Positions 50,350 to 60,735 are shown, counted from the first letter of the stretch. The stretch: DNA of 64,000 nucleotides from Pyropia yezoensis (GCA_009829735.1 CM020618.1:15606568-15670567), one strand, 5' to 3'. Notes: generated by a model from the letters alone, not told the origin. Numbers and translations: made by a program.

Positions 50350-52724
50350 CGTCAGGGTCAGCGGGGGGGTGTGGGGGGTGGGTGGTTGGTGGGCACGGAC
50401 GGAGAGAGGGGGGGGGATGGCAGGGAGCGGGAGGGAGTGCAAAACGGGGTGGGGACGGTGGTGCACAGAGAGCACCGAGGGGTGGCGAGGGGGCGGGAGA
50501 GGGGGCGTCTAGGGGAGAGGGGGCGTCTAGGGGAGAGGGGGCGTCCAGGGAAGGGCTGGCCAGGGGTGCGTGCGCCGAAAACAGCGTGGGGCGTGCGTCG
50601 ACGGCGAGAGTGGAAACTACGGGCGCGGTGGTGGCCAAGAGCGCTGCAGGCGGGCGGGGGGGGTCTACGGTACGGCGGCCGGCGGGGGGTGCGGCGTGAC
50701 GCGGCCGCGGCGGGGGCCCACCAAACGCTCAGGACCCCGGGACAAAGAAAAAGAAAAGAACGGCAGAAAAAAAAAAGAGGCGTACCGGTCCGACCCAAAC
50801 CGGCGGGCGTGTGGGCGCGGGGTGGGTGTGGGCTGCCTCCCGTCCTCCATCGCCCAGCCGTCGGTCGCGGTCGCCGACGGTCGGAGCGGCGCGGGGTCCC
50901 CCCCCCCCACCGGCGGCCCCCCATAGCCATCGCGTCACTCGAACGGCCGGGGGAGGAGCGTGGGCGACACGCAGGGGCGGCGACCACGAAACAGCGCTGG
51001 CGGCGCCCACTAGCCCCCGGTCCCCGGCCCGTCGTTGGGTTCCCAACCGCAGTGGTTGTGTGGCTGGGATATTTTTTGGGCCGTCTCGTCATGCAGCGGT
51101 TGAGGGGGGGGTGGGGAGGGGGGGGTCTGGGGGGGTCGGGATCGGCACGCGTGCCGAGGATGGATGTGAAAGTGCGAGCGGCAAGGCCTGGAGGGGGTCA
51201 AGGGGTGCGCCCGCCGCGCTTCCGAGACCGGGGCGGGCTCACAAGCCACTCGCCTCCGGGTCGACCCCGCTAGCCGCGTCCGCGGCGCGAGCTCATTGGC
51301 TGGGGTCAGCCGCGCCGGCTGTGGGAGCCAACCAAAATATTCCGTTCGGCCCCTGCCTGATCCCGTGGTTTGGACGGGGGGGGTGGGACAAGCGCCCCTG
51401 CGCTTGACGTGGGGCGTGCGCGGCGCGGTCGTCCCTCGTTGTGATCCCAGTGGGAGCGGCCTTTGCACATTTGCTGCTGGAGCCGTGTCAATTTCTCCTG
51501 TATTCTCCGAAGAAGTCGGCACGCCTCGATCGATTGCCACGCAATTGTGCCACGTGTTTACTTTCGACCGCCATCGACCGACAGTTGTCTGTGACGGTGG
51601 CGAGCGAGTGTGGCGATGAAGATGGTGGTGGGTGTCGCGGTTGCGCGGGCGGCGACGGCGGGCGGCGCGGTGATGACAGATGCCCTGATGTCGGGCCGTC
51701 GGCGGCCTCGCCAGCGCTTTCGGCCGGCGGCGCATGCCAGTGCCACGGCTACCGACGCCGTCGTGGTGGCGGTCGCGGGGTGTCCGCGGCGCCATTTGCT
51801 GCACAGGGGTGGCGTCGAGGGCGGGCTGAGTGACGTCGCAGCCGAGCATGGACGGTCTCTGCGCCGCCGGTGAGTGCCTGTGGCGCACATATCCGCTCGT
51901 GCGTTACCTTCACCCTGTATTCGTCGACCAAGAGCGCGCGTTGGCTCATTGCCACGATGCGGCTTGTCCTCCGTGTGTTTGGCACCTTCGGCGGGTGCGG
52001 CCACCGCTGAGGCTGCTCTTATGTCTGAAGGCGAGGGTGGTGGCGGTGGCGGCGGTCGCTTCGGTGAAAAGCGGGCGACGGCGGCACGCGCTGGCGACCG
52101 CTGGGCGGCAGGGCAAGGGGATGGGGTGCTACCGTTGCGTGACGCCCTTGTAGCTGTGCTCGCGAGATCGTGATCGCGTCAGTTTCCTGGCGCAATGGGT
52201 GCTGCTACGACGGAATGCTGCCTCGAAGGGAGTCCCCGTTGTGAAAGACCTCGGACGTGGCGGCGCATGGGACGGCAGCCGCCACAGTGGTGGAGTGCTG
52301 TTGCGGCTGTCGCTGCCCCGCGGGTCCTCATCGGCCGTGCGTGGCCGCCGCAGTTGGTCGGCCGCCGTCGATTCGAAGGCTCGTGCAGCAGAGCCGCTCG
52401 GCAGATGCGCCTGGCGCCAGTGTTTACGCGCGACCTGAGTGTGCGGTGGTAGGCTCCAGATGCTTATTATGGCAGCAGAAGCGTTTTTGACCGTTGTGGC
52501 GGTGCCCGTATGGGGATCTGCGACTGGGGCGGTGTGGGGGATGGGTGGGGCAGGATGGGATCGTGCGTATGTCGACATCGGGGGCGGGCTTGGCATTGGC
52601 GGCGGTTGGGGCAGTGGTGCCTTCGCTGATGGCACCAGTGATGGGTGTACTGGGGTGGTGGTGGAGACTACGGCTTCCAGCGCTGTGCGGCAAGAAGCCG
52701 CGGCAGGTCTGGTGGTGTTCAATT
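50350..52724. other. Intergenic, no gene supported
   Basis: About 2.4 kb. G/C-rich near 50380-51130, then mixed. Frames such as 52439-52726 (+) give Gly/Ala/Val-rich products without a recognisable fold. An A-rich patch (AAAGAAAAAGAAAAG, AAAAAAAAAAGAGG) lies at 50745-50780. Confidence 0.4.
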
Positions 52725-53220
52725 AGATTTTCCACAACAACGACCGGTAAGTACTACTTAAAGTCGAGTCCTAAAAAAGTGTTAAAAATAGAGGCGTTTT
52801 TACTACTACTTCCACAACAACGCTCGTCTAATTTCCGAATACAACTTTGGCGCGTATTAGAAAATTAGGGCAGAATAATAATAAAGATATATTTATAATA
52901 ATAACAATATGATAATAATAATAAAATATAATAGTAATATTAAAAACACAAAAGGGATAACCTTGTATTTTTATAAAGAATAAAAGACAAAAGCATATTA
53001 CTAAAATGTAACAAAAAATTGTATAATGCAGGACTTTAGGTCCTTTACCCGCTTATAACAACGCTAAAAAAGCCTAAAATAAGGGATTTATATACTTTTT
53101 GCCTAAAATAAGGGATTTCATACTTTTTACCTAAAATGAGGGGATTTTAGGTAAAAAGCTTCAAGTGTTACCTTAGGGTACACTTTTTTTCTTCAGTTTT
53201 AGATACTTTTGAAAAAAAAG
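52725..53220. other. AT-rich island of about 0.5 kb
   Basis: A sharply bounded segment of roughly 75% A+T in a window that is otherwise GC-rich. It contains runs such as AATAATAATAAAGATATATT and three related copies of GCCTAAAATAAGGGATTT separated by TACTTTTT (53070-53150). TTCCACAACAACG occurs twice about 80 bases apart near the left edge. There are no open frames. It could be an organelle-derived insert, a solo repeat of an AT-rich element or a replication/matrix-attachment type region. Confidence 0.85.
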
Positions 53221-53446
53221 TGTGGTGGCAGTCGCGATGGCGGCGGTGGCGGCGACGGCGGCGTCTGATCGCTGAAGTGCTGTGAGAGCGTGTGCGCCAC
53301 CCCGGACGCCAGGGCCATCTTTGCAAGCACCGCGCTAGGGTGGGGTTGCTCTGCGCCTGTCGTGGGGGGTCGTCTCCCTATCGAAGCGGCCCCCGCGCAT
53401 ACCTCACGCCACTGCTGCTTGACCTTGAGGAAGAGGGCGCAGGCAC

Positions 53447-54613
53447 TCACGCGAGTTCGAATGGCAAGGATGGCGGGATCACGAAGCAGAAGGGGGGATG
53501 GGCTGCATTGGGCGTGGCGGCAGTACTGACGGTGCCGGTGATGTTGACGACCGTTGCTGACCAGGCAGTCTTTGGTGAGAGTGGCAGCGTCGGTGGTTGT
53601 GACGGTGCTGCGGGGACTGGAGCGACATAAGCGGCGTAGCTGACTCCCTGGGCGGGGGCGGCGGTGGGGGCGTCCGTTGCGTTTGCCGACGGGGGCGGCC
53701 GCGGAATGCCCGGCGGGTCCAGACGGGCGACCCACACGCGGGGGACGAGGTCCGCTACCGAGCCCCACAGTCTCTCATCGCTGCATGTCAACGCCCTCCC
53801 AAAGACCTTTCCAAAGTCCGGGTCGGCCACCGCGTCGCCCGCGCGGGTGGCGGCGACAACCGCCGCGTACAGCAGCCGCGGGTCCTCCTCGGCGGGTGTC
53901 CCCACCGCTGCTTTCGCCGCCGCCGTTGCCGTGGATGCGGCGGCGGCGGTCTTGGGGCGCATGGCCGCGGGGCTGGCCGCACCCCCGCCAGGGACGCCCG
54001 CGCCGCCGTCGTTGGCGCGAATGCCGCCATCGTTGGCGCGCGCGTCGTCGACAGCTGGCGCCGCCGGTGCACCGCCAGCCGCCCGTCGGCTGTCCGTGTA
54101 GAGCAAGCCACCCTTGGGGCCCTTGCGGTCACCTTCAGGGGCGACCGCCGGCCCGTCATCGCCGTCGTCTGATGCGACGATCTTCACGGCAGGGGCCCCG
54201 TCGCCGCCGCCTCCGCTGCCGCTGCCGCCGCCATCCGCCAACCTCTTCCCGTTCTTCCACCCCCGCACGAGCGACAGCGGGGGCGCAAAGGCCACCGTGT
54301 CGGTCGGATCCCCGTGCGTGCCGTCCCAGTAGCAATAAAAGACCGTGGCCCACCTCGTCGTTGGCCCTGGCGGGGGGGTAAGCTCGACGTGGCCGGCAAG
54401 GAGCGCCGGACAGAGGGGGGAGGTCGTCGCCGCCGCCGCCGCGAGGCGCGTACACGTCCGCGACGCCGCGCGGATGGCAGTGGGGTTGGCAACGTTGAAG
54501 AGGATTCGCTCCAGCAGCTCGGTGGGGAGGTCCAGGAGGCCCCCTCGCCTGTCGGGGAGTGAATGACCGGAGAATCGACTTGAAAATTGGCGAACGGAAG
54601 ACGGGCAGCTGCG
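53447..54613 (-). CDS. F-box protein, 5' end missing
   Basis: The minus frame is open from 54613 to the stop at 53447. Near its beginning is an F-box: LLDLPTELLERILFNVAN, then IRAASRTCTRLAAA (about 54535-54440), the SKP1-binding helix pattern of SCF ubiquitin-ligase adaptors. After that come TRWATVFYCYWDGTHGDPTD and a disordered Ala/Gly/Pro-rich region with one ordered stretch (RLLYAAVVAATRAGD, VFGRALTCSDERLWGSVADL). No ATG precedes the F-box in this frame; the first is at 54295. A transposon-like repeat begins about 140 bases upstream, so the first exon was displaced or lost. The end (PFELA, stop) overlaps a GTGAGT donor-like site, and KVKQQWREVCAG in another frame downstream may be a further exon. 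The substrate domain is not recognised. Confidence 0.6.
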   Translation of the reverse strand, partial: RSCPSSVRQFSSRFSGHSLPDRRGGLLDLPTELLERILFNVANPTAIRAASRTCTRLAAAAATTSPLCPALLAGHVELTPPPGPTTRWATVFYCYWDGTHGDPTDTVAFAPPLSLVRGWKNGKRLADGGGSGSGGGGDGAPAVKIVASDDGDDGPAVAPEGDRKGPKGGLLYTDSRRAAGGAPAAPAVDDARANDGGIRANDGGAGVPGGGAASPAAMRPKTAAAASTATAAAKAAVGTPAEEDPRLLYAAVVAATRAGDAVADPDFGKVFGRALTCSDERLWGSVADLVPRVWVARLDPPGIPRPPPSANATDAPTAAPAQGVSYAAYVAPVPAAPSQPPTLPLSPKTAWSATVVNITGTVSTAATPNAAHPPFCFVIPPSLPFELA

Positions 54614-55050
54614 TCAACGGCTTCGGGTCAGTGGGCGAAGAAGCCGACAACACGAAGCCGTAGAGCTCAAACGCCAACGGGACTGAGACGGGGTGCAGAG
54701 CGAGGTCACTGAGGCAAAAACCACACGCGCACACAGCCCCCAAGTTAGGCGGTGCACAAGGGCTGCCTCCCGTGTCGGGGGAACCGGAAGAAGGGCATGT
54801 CGCACACACGCTGTCTCTGTTGTGGAGCAATCCCCCCTCGACGAAACAAGAAGATGGTGTGTGGGCCAACAGTTTCTTGGTCGGGACGGGGAAGCGAGGC
54901 AAAGCCTCGCTGTCCCTCCCTTTATCCCTCCAGGGTCCTCTCAGAATCTCGCCACTCAGAACCTCCCACCCCAGCACCTGCCCACTGGGCCACACGAATA
55001 TTCAAGACGGTAAAATGCAAAAGACCCTCAAATCCATGTTAGATTTACTA

Positions 55051-55501
55051 TTGCAGTTTTCCGAATTTTGTCCTATGTGGACAAGAGCAACAGCAAATGT
55101 ACAAGAGCAAGGGCCAATCGCATGCTCGCAGCAGAGGGCTTACCAATGGTGTGCTGCAACACGTCTGTCGGAAGAACCTGATGATTGGCTATGGCCACAA
55201 CTGCTCTCGCAACGAACGCTGGTTGGTCAAAACACTCTTGTTTTTTCATCGGATCTCGCCGGTTGGCCCTTTATCTCAGGTCATCTCTGTCAAGAACAGT
55301 CCAAAGCGCTCAGCCGGTGCTTGTTCTGCCCTCGATGTGGTCAGAAATCCTGAGAGAGCCCCCGATCACACTGTTCGTACAACAACGGGCCCTCATGCAG
55401 AGCAGTCCTTGGCCAGAGAGGCAGCATCTGAGTCATATCACTGGTCAAACACAGTTTGCTCTTGCTCTTGTCCGCATGGGACAGAATTGGGAGTACTGCA
55501 C
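55051..55501. mobile_element. MITE 1 (451 bp, TA-flanked)
   Basis: Terminal inverted repeats of about 40 bases: left TTGCAGTTTTCCGAATTTTG continuing TCCTATGTGGACAAGAGCAA; right TTGCTCTTGTCCGCATGGGA continuing CAGAATTGGGAGTACTGCAC. TA lies at each end (55049-55050 and 55502-55503). No transposase frame. It directly abuts MITE 2. Confidence 0.85.
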
Positions 55502-55503
55502 TA

Positions 55504-55965
55504 TTGCAGTACTCCCAAATTTGGCCGATGCGAACAAGAACAAGAACAACAGTCCACTGACCAATGACATGCCTCACAGGATGCCTCTTTGACCAATCAG
55601 AGCTCCGAGTCAGCCTCCATTGTTGTGCGAACAGTAAGATCTGCGACTTTCCCGGGACTCCGAGCACATGGAGGGGAGAACCCAAGTGGAACAGACACCA
55701 AGAGAAGCTGGACAACTGTTCCCGAGAGGAACGAGCCGATGTGGGGGGAATCTTCGGCGGTCTCAGCCGAGAGAACAACAGTGTTTTTACCAGTCAGCGA
55801 TTGGTAAGAGGCCCACTGTGGCTGCAGCCAATCATCTGCTCAGAGCGATCGGGCCTCTACAGCACGCGATCGGCTCGCCCTCACCTGCCAGCAAGCGATT
55901 GGCTCACACAGTTGTTCATGCAGTGTTGTTCTTGTCCGGATCTGCCAAAATTGGGAAAACAGCAA
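55504..55965. mobile_element. MITE 2 (462 bp, TA-flanked)
   Basis: Same family as MITE 1: left end TTGCAGTACTCCCAAATTTG continuing GCCGATGCGAACAAGAACAA; right end TTGTTCTTGTCCGGATCTGC continuing CAAAATTGGGAAAACAGCAA, followed by TA (55966-55967). The shared TA between the elements and the back-to-back ends create an imperfect 40-base palindrome centred near 55502. Confidence 0.85.
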
Positions 55966-56003
55966 TATGAAGCAAAGTATCCCTGACGGACGGAAATTCG
56001 AGA

Positions 56004-56477
56004 TCAATTGCAAAGGGAGAAACGGGTCAGACCAGCTGTCTCTCGACCCCGTGTGGCGAGCTCTTTCCCTTGCGTGGGGCCAGTTCTGCCACATTCATTG
56101 GCTTGCGCAGTCGAGGTCCCGGGCATGAACGCTGCTGGCGGACTGGGTGGGGTGAAGGACTGCCTGCCCTGCTCTGGGACATCAGAAGCTGCTGCACATG
56201 CAGCGCCCGTGCGTGACTGAGTACCTGCCCCTACGCTGACAGCAGTGTAGCCCTCCTGAGAGTCTGCTCCGGCTGAAGGGGCACTTCCTGCTCCGGCTGC
56301 CGACGCGTAGGTGTGCTGGAGACGTAGTAAATCAGCAATGACTCGTTCAATATCGGCCGCCATGCTCGAGGGCGACAGCGCCCCTCCCTCTAGGCTGACA
56401 GCCAAGGAGTCATCCTGCAATGGAGCCTCAGCAGCAGGGGCGCTTGCAGAGGTGCGTGCCGCATTCTCAGCGATCAC
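56004..56477 (-). CDS. Hypothetical small protein, weak
   Basis: An open frame of 157 codons whose first ATG is at 56363 (MAADIERVIADLLRLQ, a helix); the longer frame opens with GTG. The rest is Ser/Ala/Gly-rich. Its 3' part overlaps repeat R2. It could be a gag-like remnant of a non-autonomous element. Coding status is uncertain. Confidence 0.25.
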   Translation of the reverse strand: MIAENAARTSASAPAAEAPLQDDSLAVSLEGGALSPSSMAADIERVIADLLRLQHTYASAAGAGSAPSAGADSQEGYTAVSVGAGTQSRTGAACAAASDVPEQGRQSFTPPSPPAAFMPGTSTAQANECGRTGPTQGKELATRGRETAGLTRFSLCN

Positions 56478-56804
56478 CGCCGGTCTGACGCCTTGACTTT
56501 CGAGTCACGTAGCGCACCTTTTGCACCGGGGGTGGATGTCCGGATTGACGTCCGGATTGACGCCCACGTCAGGCAACCCCGTCATAGACGTGCAGGGCGG
56601 GCCAGCCCGTCTTAGACGTGCGGTGCGGGCCACCCAACGGCCAGCAGCCTTGTTCCAGCGCCAGTGCGGCGGCGGCCATCCCTTCCCCCCCCCACCGCAG
56701 GGGTTGCCGGGCCAGCACGACCAGCTCCCCTCCCCCTGCCCTGTGGCGAAACCCGCTCACAAGAACCTCCACCAAGTTGGTGGCAACGGTGGGGGTGCTC
56801 TCGT

Positions 56805-57215
56805 AACGTTGAGAACCAGAAGAAGTGCAAGCCGCACCCACGCTGTCCCTGCTGTTTGGCAAACCCCCCACCACGAAACAAGAGGATGGTGTGTGGGGCA
56901 ACAGTTTCTTGGTCGGGACGGGGAAGCAGGGCCAAGCCCCGCTGTCCCTCCCCTTATCCACCCAGGGTCCCTCAAAATCTCGCCACTCAGAATCTCCCAC
57001 CCCAGCACCTGCCAACCGGGCCACACGAAAATTCAAGACGATAAAATGCAGAAAACCCTCAAGTCCAAGTTGGACTTACCACTAAGCTAAATATCCCTAA
57101 CTTGGGGAATATGGACCCAAATGCGTGGGGAGAAACGGGTCTGCCTAGCTGCCTGCCGTCCCTTGTATGGCACGTGTTGCCCCCTACCTGGGGTCAATGC
57201 TGCCACACTCCCCTC
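56805..57215 (+). repeat. Dispersed repeat R2, copy 2 (empty site)
   Basis: An uninterrupted copy of the unit described at 54750-56110. Where copy 1 has the MITEs, this copy reads TTGGACTTACCACTAAGCTA and thus preserves the pre-insertion structure. The copies are in direct orientation, about 2 kb apart, which would also fit LTRs of a small element. Confidence 0.8.
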
Positions 57216-57239
57216 TCCTCAGTTCCGACCGACCCGGTC

Positions 57240-57549
57240 GGCCCTGCGAGGGGTATAAGAGCGCGTGTAGCGCTCCCCGGGGGCGCAACTCGCCGTTTCC
57301 CGGTAGGTCACGTCGACGTGGAAGCGGGTAAGTCGACCGCCCATCTCCTCAAGCTCGCCCACTTGGCGGCTTGCACTCACCTGCCCACCACTTTCCATCT
57401 CCACCACGACTACTCATGTCCTCCACCTGTTCCCGGACCACCCCACGCAGAGGAGGCCCCCGGTCCACCCTCAATCCAGGTCCCCCCCAACTCGAGGTGG
57501 ACCTCGGGAAGCTTTGCCCGAGTTGCGTTGCCAAAACTTAGGGAGAGTC
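57240..57549 (+). promoter_or_regulatory. TATA-containing leader before the 57550 ORF
   Basis: GGGGTATAAGAGCGCG at about 57250-57265 is a plausible TATA box roughly 290 bases upstream of an ATG. It may be the promoter of a retroelement that includes repeat R2. Confidence 0.4.
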
Positions 57550-58092
57550 ATGGTGAGTCCGGCGCTGGAATCCGACTCTCAGGACGAGCGGATGGAGGAT
57601 ACGCCCCGCGTCGTAGCAACCGTCGGAACTTCCGGCAGCAGCTCCGCGGCAGTCCCTCTAGATTGGATGCCTGCGTCACCCGACTTTGTGTTGGCGGCGG
57701 GCTCTCCCCCGGAGGTACGCCCCGTTATTCCACGGGAGGCCTTGGGGAAGCGGTTCTACCCACCGTGGCCCCTGTACGCGAAGGGCTTGACGATCATTCG
57801 CTGCGGCCGGGTTGGCACAGCGATGGAGCGCATCTGGGGGCGCCTACGCGAGACGTTCCCCCGTAGGGTCGGGCTCCCTCCCGACTTCAAGACGGACCAG
57901 TTTGCCATCCAGGACGACGAAGAGGTCGAAGACGTGCAGCGGGTTAAGAACATACTGGCCCGCTGGGGAGCCACCGAGGGCCCCGGCGACATGCCGAACT
58001 TTACCTGGGACGCGGTGGCAACTCGCCCCGCGTACCTACGTTCAACGGACATCCATGTAAGGACTAAGTCCTTACAGCGTATTTTCTCCTGA
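57550..58092 (+). CDS. Hypothetical protein (180 aa), probably transposon-associated
   Basis: Starts at ATG 57550 and stops at 58090-58092. The composition is normal and protein-like: EALGKRFYPPWPLYAKGLTI, IRCGRVGTAMERIWGRLRET, VGLPPDFKTDQFAIQDDEEV and EDVQRVKNILARWG. No family is recognised. It lies downstream of repeat R2 and a TATA-containing leader, so it may be the first ORF of a retroelement (gag-like). No zinc knuckle, protease or RT follows. Confidence 0.5.
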   Translation: MVSPALESDSQDERMEDTPRVVATVGTSGSSSAAVPLDWMPASPDFVLAAGSPPEVRPVIPREALGKRFYPPWPLYAKGLTIIRCGRVGTAMERIWGRLRETFPRRVGLPPDFKTDQFAIQDDEEVEDVQRVKNILARWGATEGPGDMPNFTWDAVATRPAYLRSTDIHVRTKSLQRIFS

Positions 58093-59638
58093 CTCGCTCA
58101 GAATTACCCACGGAACGGCGGATTAAATCTTAGCCGACAACCACGGCTGTCAAGATTTTTCCGTGGCCAAGCGGATTCCGGCGCCTTCTGTTGATCCTAG
58201 ACATCTAAGGTTCAACTCCACGTGTCCCTGTGATGACAATGCACCATGACGCTGGCGGCCCTACGTTGCGGCCAGCGCGGACACGACAACGTAGCATGAC
58301 GGCGTGTCAATGCGGCCGACACCGAGGCAGCTTGACACCGAACGTAGAGGCCTCCATCCGAGGCCTCAATCCTGGGCCTCCACCCGGGGCCTCCATCCAA
58401 GGCCTCCATCTGAGGCTGCCATCCGGACCACCGACCGAGACCGCCATCTGTGGTTCCAGAGGGTCCCATGGCCACGCCAAGCACCCGTGCCGACGCCGGG
58501 TCCTCGGACGGCCATGGAACCTCTCTGAACACGTCCTGTGAGAGAGGGGGGGACCGCCCGCACCGATTTCGAGGCACGTGGTGCCCGACGTTTGAGGGAC
58601 TACGCGGAGGGCCTTCTGAGAGACCCGCGAGGGTATATGTTCGGTGTGACCGAGGGCGAGGGCAGAGAGAGGAGGAAGAGGAGGAGGAACCATCGAACCC
58701 GAGACCCTAAAACAAAGACCACTTTACTTTCGACCACCTGCCCACCGTCGTCAAGCTGACCCCCACTGCACACCCCCACACCCTCGACACCCTTCTTCTT
58801 CCCCGGACCCTCCACTGCTCCCGCAAGAGTACGCGACCGTCGCCCTTAGCGTGTGCTGTGTGGAGTGGGCGCGGGGTCGGGGCGTGCGTGTGTGCGCGAG
58901 TGTGCGCGTGCCTACCCGCCGACTGACACCGCGTTTGGTAGCTTCAGGTAGTTTCCTGCCCTGCGTGCGTGCGTGCGTGCGTGCGCCCCTGACGTCGAGC
59001 GCTTTTGCGCCGTAAGGCAGCCTTCGGGTTCGCCGGCCTCTCCCCGGGTCTGTCGCGGGGCCCCACCGTGCTCGGGTTGGCCCTATACCACCGGGCAACA
59101 GTGCCATTCGGGGTGGGGCCTTCCCTCACGGGGCCCCCTTCGTCCCGTCACCCCAGTCTGCCATGCGCTACTGGTGGGGGGGGTCGGCTCGGCTCCAACG
59201 GGGTGCAACGCCACGCACGCGGGGCGGGTGACGACTGAGTGACCTGGGCCACTGGTCGAGCTCCTCTGCGCGACGACTCTGTGCAGGCTTGCCCGGTCCG
59301 GGAGCTTCGTGCTCCTTAATTGGATCGGGTCAGTCCTCCACGGGGTCCCGGGTGGCCGGACTGTGGCTTTTGACCCAGTCCGTCACTTTCGTGTTTACAC
59401 GAGCGCACAGTGAGCTCGGTCAGCGCGTCTCCGTGCAGACTCCCACGCACCCAGCGGCACTTTGCCCGGGAAGCTGGCAGTTCTCCACGGGGGCGCAAGG
59501 AGTGAGTGCGAGGGTCTAACATAGCCTTCGGCCTTTTGTACACACCCCGTTCTTGCTCCTGCCCTTTTTTCTTTGACAGTGGCTTCTAACCAGACTACCT
59601 CGTCGGCGGCGTCTTCTTCGGAGTACCCGTCGCTGCTG
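58093..59638. other. Intergenic/retroelement leader, no gene seen
   Basis: No protein-like frame over its length. A short minisatellite of about 16 bases (GGCCTCCATCCGAGGCCTC, five to six copies) lies at 58345-58430 and (TGCG)n at 58961-58984. The 59000-59560 stretch (C/T- and G-rich blocks) could be part of an LTR upstream of the TATA-bearing repeat. Confidence 0.4.
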
Positions 59639-59901
59639 TGGTATAAAACTCGATCCTCTCAGACACGTGTCAATATCCCTCGGGGGAAAGGGGCAGGTAA
59701 CACGGAAAGGGGAACTACGAGAGTGGGATGCCCTTTGCCTCACGTGCCTGCTCGTAGAGCACACGGATACGCACGGTAGTGCACACGGGGAAGAGGAAAG
59801 CAAACGCGCAGTTGTCTTTTACCCTGAGGGCGCGGGCCAAGGGCGCCTCGCTGTCACTCTTAACGTGCATCTGGGGGAGCCTCGGCACGTTGGCCAGGTA
59901 G
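59639..59901 (+). repeat. LTR-like repeat, copy 2
   Basis: The counterpart of 4527-4787: it begins GGTATAAAACTCGATCCTCT (TATA box) and ends GGCCAGGTAG before a C tract. It lies upstream of the zinc-finger ORF and Ty3 gag in the same orientation, as the 3' part of a 5' LTR would. Confidence 0.7.
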
Positions 59902-60204
59902 CCCCCCCCCCCCTACCCCCGAGTGGCCCCGACCCGAGTCTAGCCTCGTCAGGTCGGGGGCCACTATCGCTACTAATTCTATTTTCCCTCACTAATCTCA
60001 CACTCAAATTCTCTCAAATCAAGTCCCTCACGAATATGCAAAAACCCATCAGAAGTCCCTCTCTCACGTGTGGGTAGCGTAGTCCACCGCATCCCAGTGT
60101 CGGGCACGGGCCACGGCTGCCAACCATCCTTACACGGCGGGCGTGTCCTGGCACCTGGAGCCCCCTGGTCGCTATCCCGGGTCGGCGACAAGTCAGGGCC
60201 AAGG

Positions 60205-60681
60205 ATGCTACAGCTGCCGCCATCCTCGACCACCTCTGGCGCGTCGTCTCCAGCTACCTCTCGCGCGTCATCCTCGAGTACCCCGACGAACATGACACCG
60301 GCGGTGCTTCCTCTTCGCGACCGTCACGGTCGGCGCCTTCTCCTCCCGCCGGCGCCTCGCGTGCCGCCTCCAGCTCCGCGCCACGTGGCGCGTATCCGCC
60401 CACACACGGCGCGGACGGTCGAGTGCCGGGCAGCCCGCCAAGAGTACCGCAACGCGCACGGGTGGATCAACCAAAAGCGCTTCTTCTGCAAGTGGTGTGA
60501 CCAGACGTGCTACGGCGAGTCTACCTGGCGTGACCACCGCTTGTCGCGCCGGCACCGCTGCAAGGTCAACCCGCCCAAGCTTCCCAAGTGCCTCGACTTT
60601 GAACGTGTCTTTGAGACCACCGCGCACTACGAGCGCCACACTCGTAGCAAGAATCACCTTCGCGTTATTCGCAAGAAGTAG
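60205..60681 (+). CDS. C2H2 zinc-finger ORF upstream of gag
   Basis: A 158-residue product from ATG 60205; the longer frame begins with GTG. Residues 1-90 are Ser/Pro/Arg-rich and disordered. The C-terminal 60 residues hold a U1-type zinc finger FCKWCDQTCYGESTWRDHRL..H (C-x2-C-x12-H-x5-H). A second, partly degenerate one follows (PKCLDFERVF.. HYERHTRSKNH) in which the second Cys is missing. The stop is 54 bases before the gag ATG. The gap contains GTAAGT and TATTCAG, i.e. a possible 42-base intron. It is probably an accessory nucleic-acid-binding protein of the same retroelement. Confidence 0.6.
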   Translation: MLQLPPSSTTSGASSPATSRASSSSTPTNMTPAVLPLRDRHGRRLLLPPAPRVPPPAPRHVARIRPHTARTVECRAARQEYRNAHGWINQKRFFCKWCDQTCYGESTWRDHRLSRRHRCKVNPPKLPKCLDFERVFETTAHYERHTRSKNHLRVIRKK

Positions 60682-60735
60682 CCTTTCTGTTGTAAGTAGT
60701 CTTCTTGAAACATAGCTTTCGCTTAGTATTCAGCA

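Larger units (their letters stand above)
54750..56110 (+). repeat. Dispersed repeat R2, copy 1, split by two MITEs
   Basis: Segments 54750-55048 and 55968-56110 together align with 56805-57215. Shared strings include GGTGTGTGGG, CAACAGTTTCTTGGTCGGGA, CGGGGAAGC, CCCACCCCAGCACCTGCC and GGAGAAACGGGTC. The 0.9 kb in between is absent from copy 2 and consists of two MITEs. Both copies carry a conserved Cys-rich coding-like stretch on the + strand (RCLCCG/RCPCCL, RNKKMVCG/RNKRMVCG), suggesting a transposon gene end. Confidence 0.8.

Noticed and set aside
49664..50512. Plus-strand FSAG-repeat ORF opposite the CBM48 gene
   Set aside because: It is the reverse reading of the AEKP repeats; the minus strand carries the recognisable CBM48.
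58670..58715. Possible tRNA-like string (ACCATCGAACCCGAGACCC)
   Set aside because: Resembles a T-arm complement but no D-arm, anticodon arm or acceptor pairing could be found.
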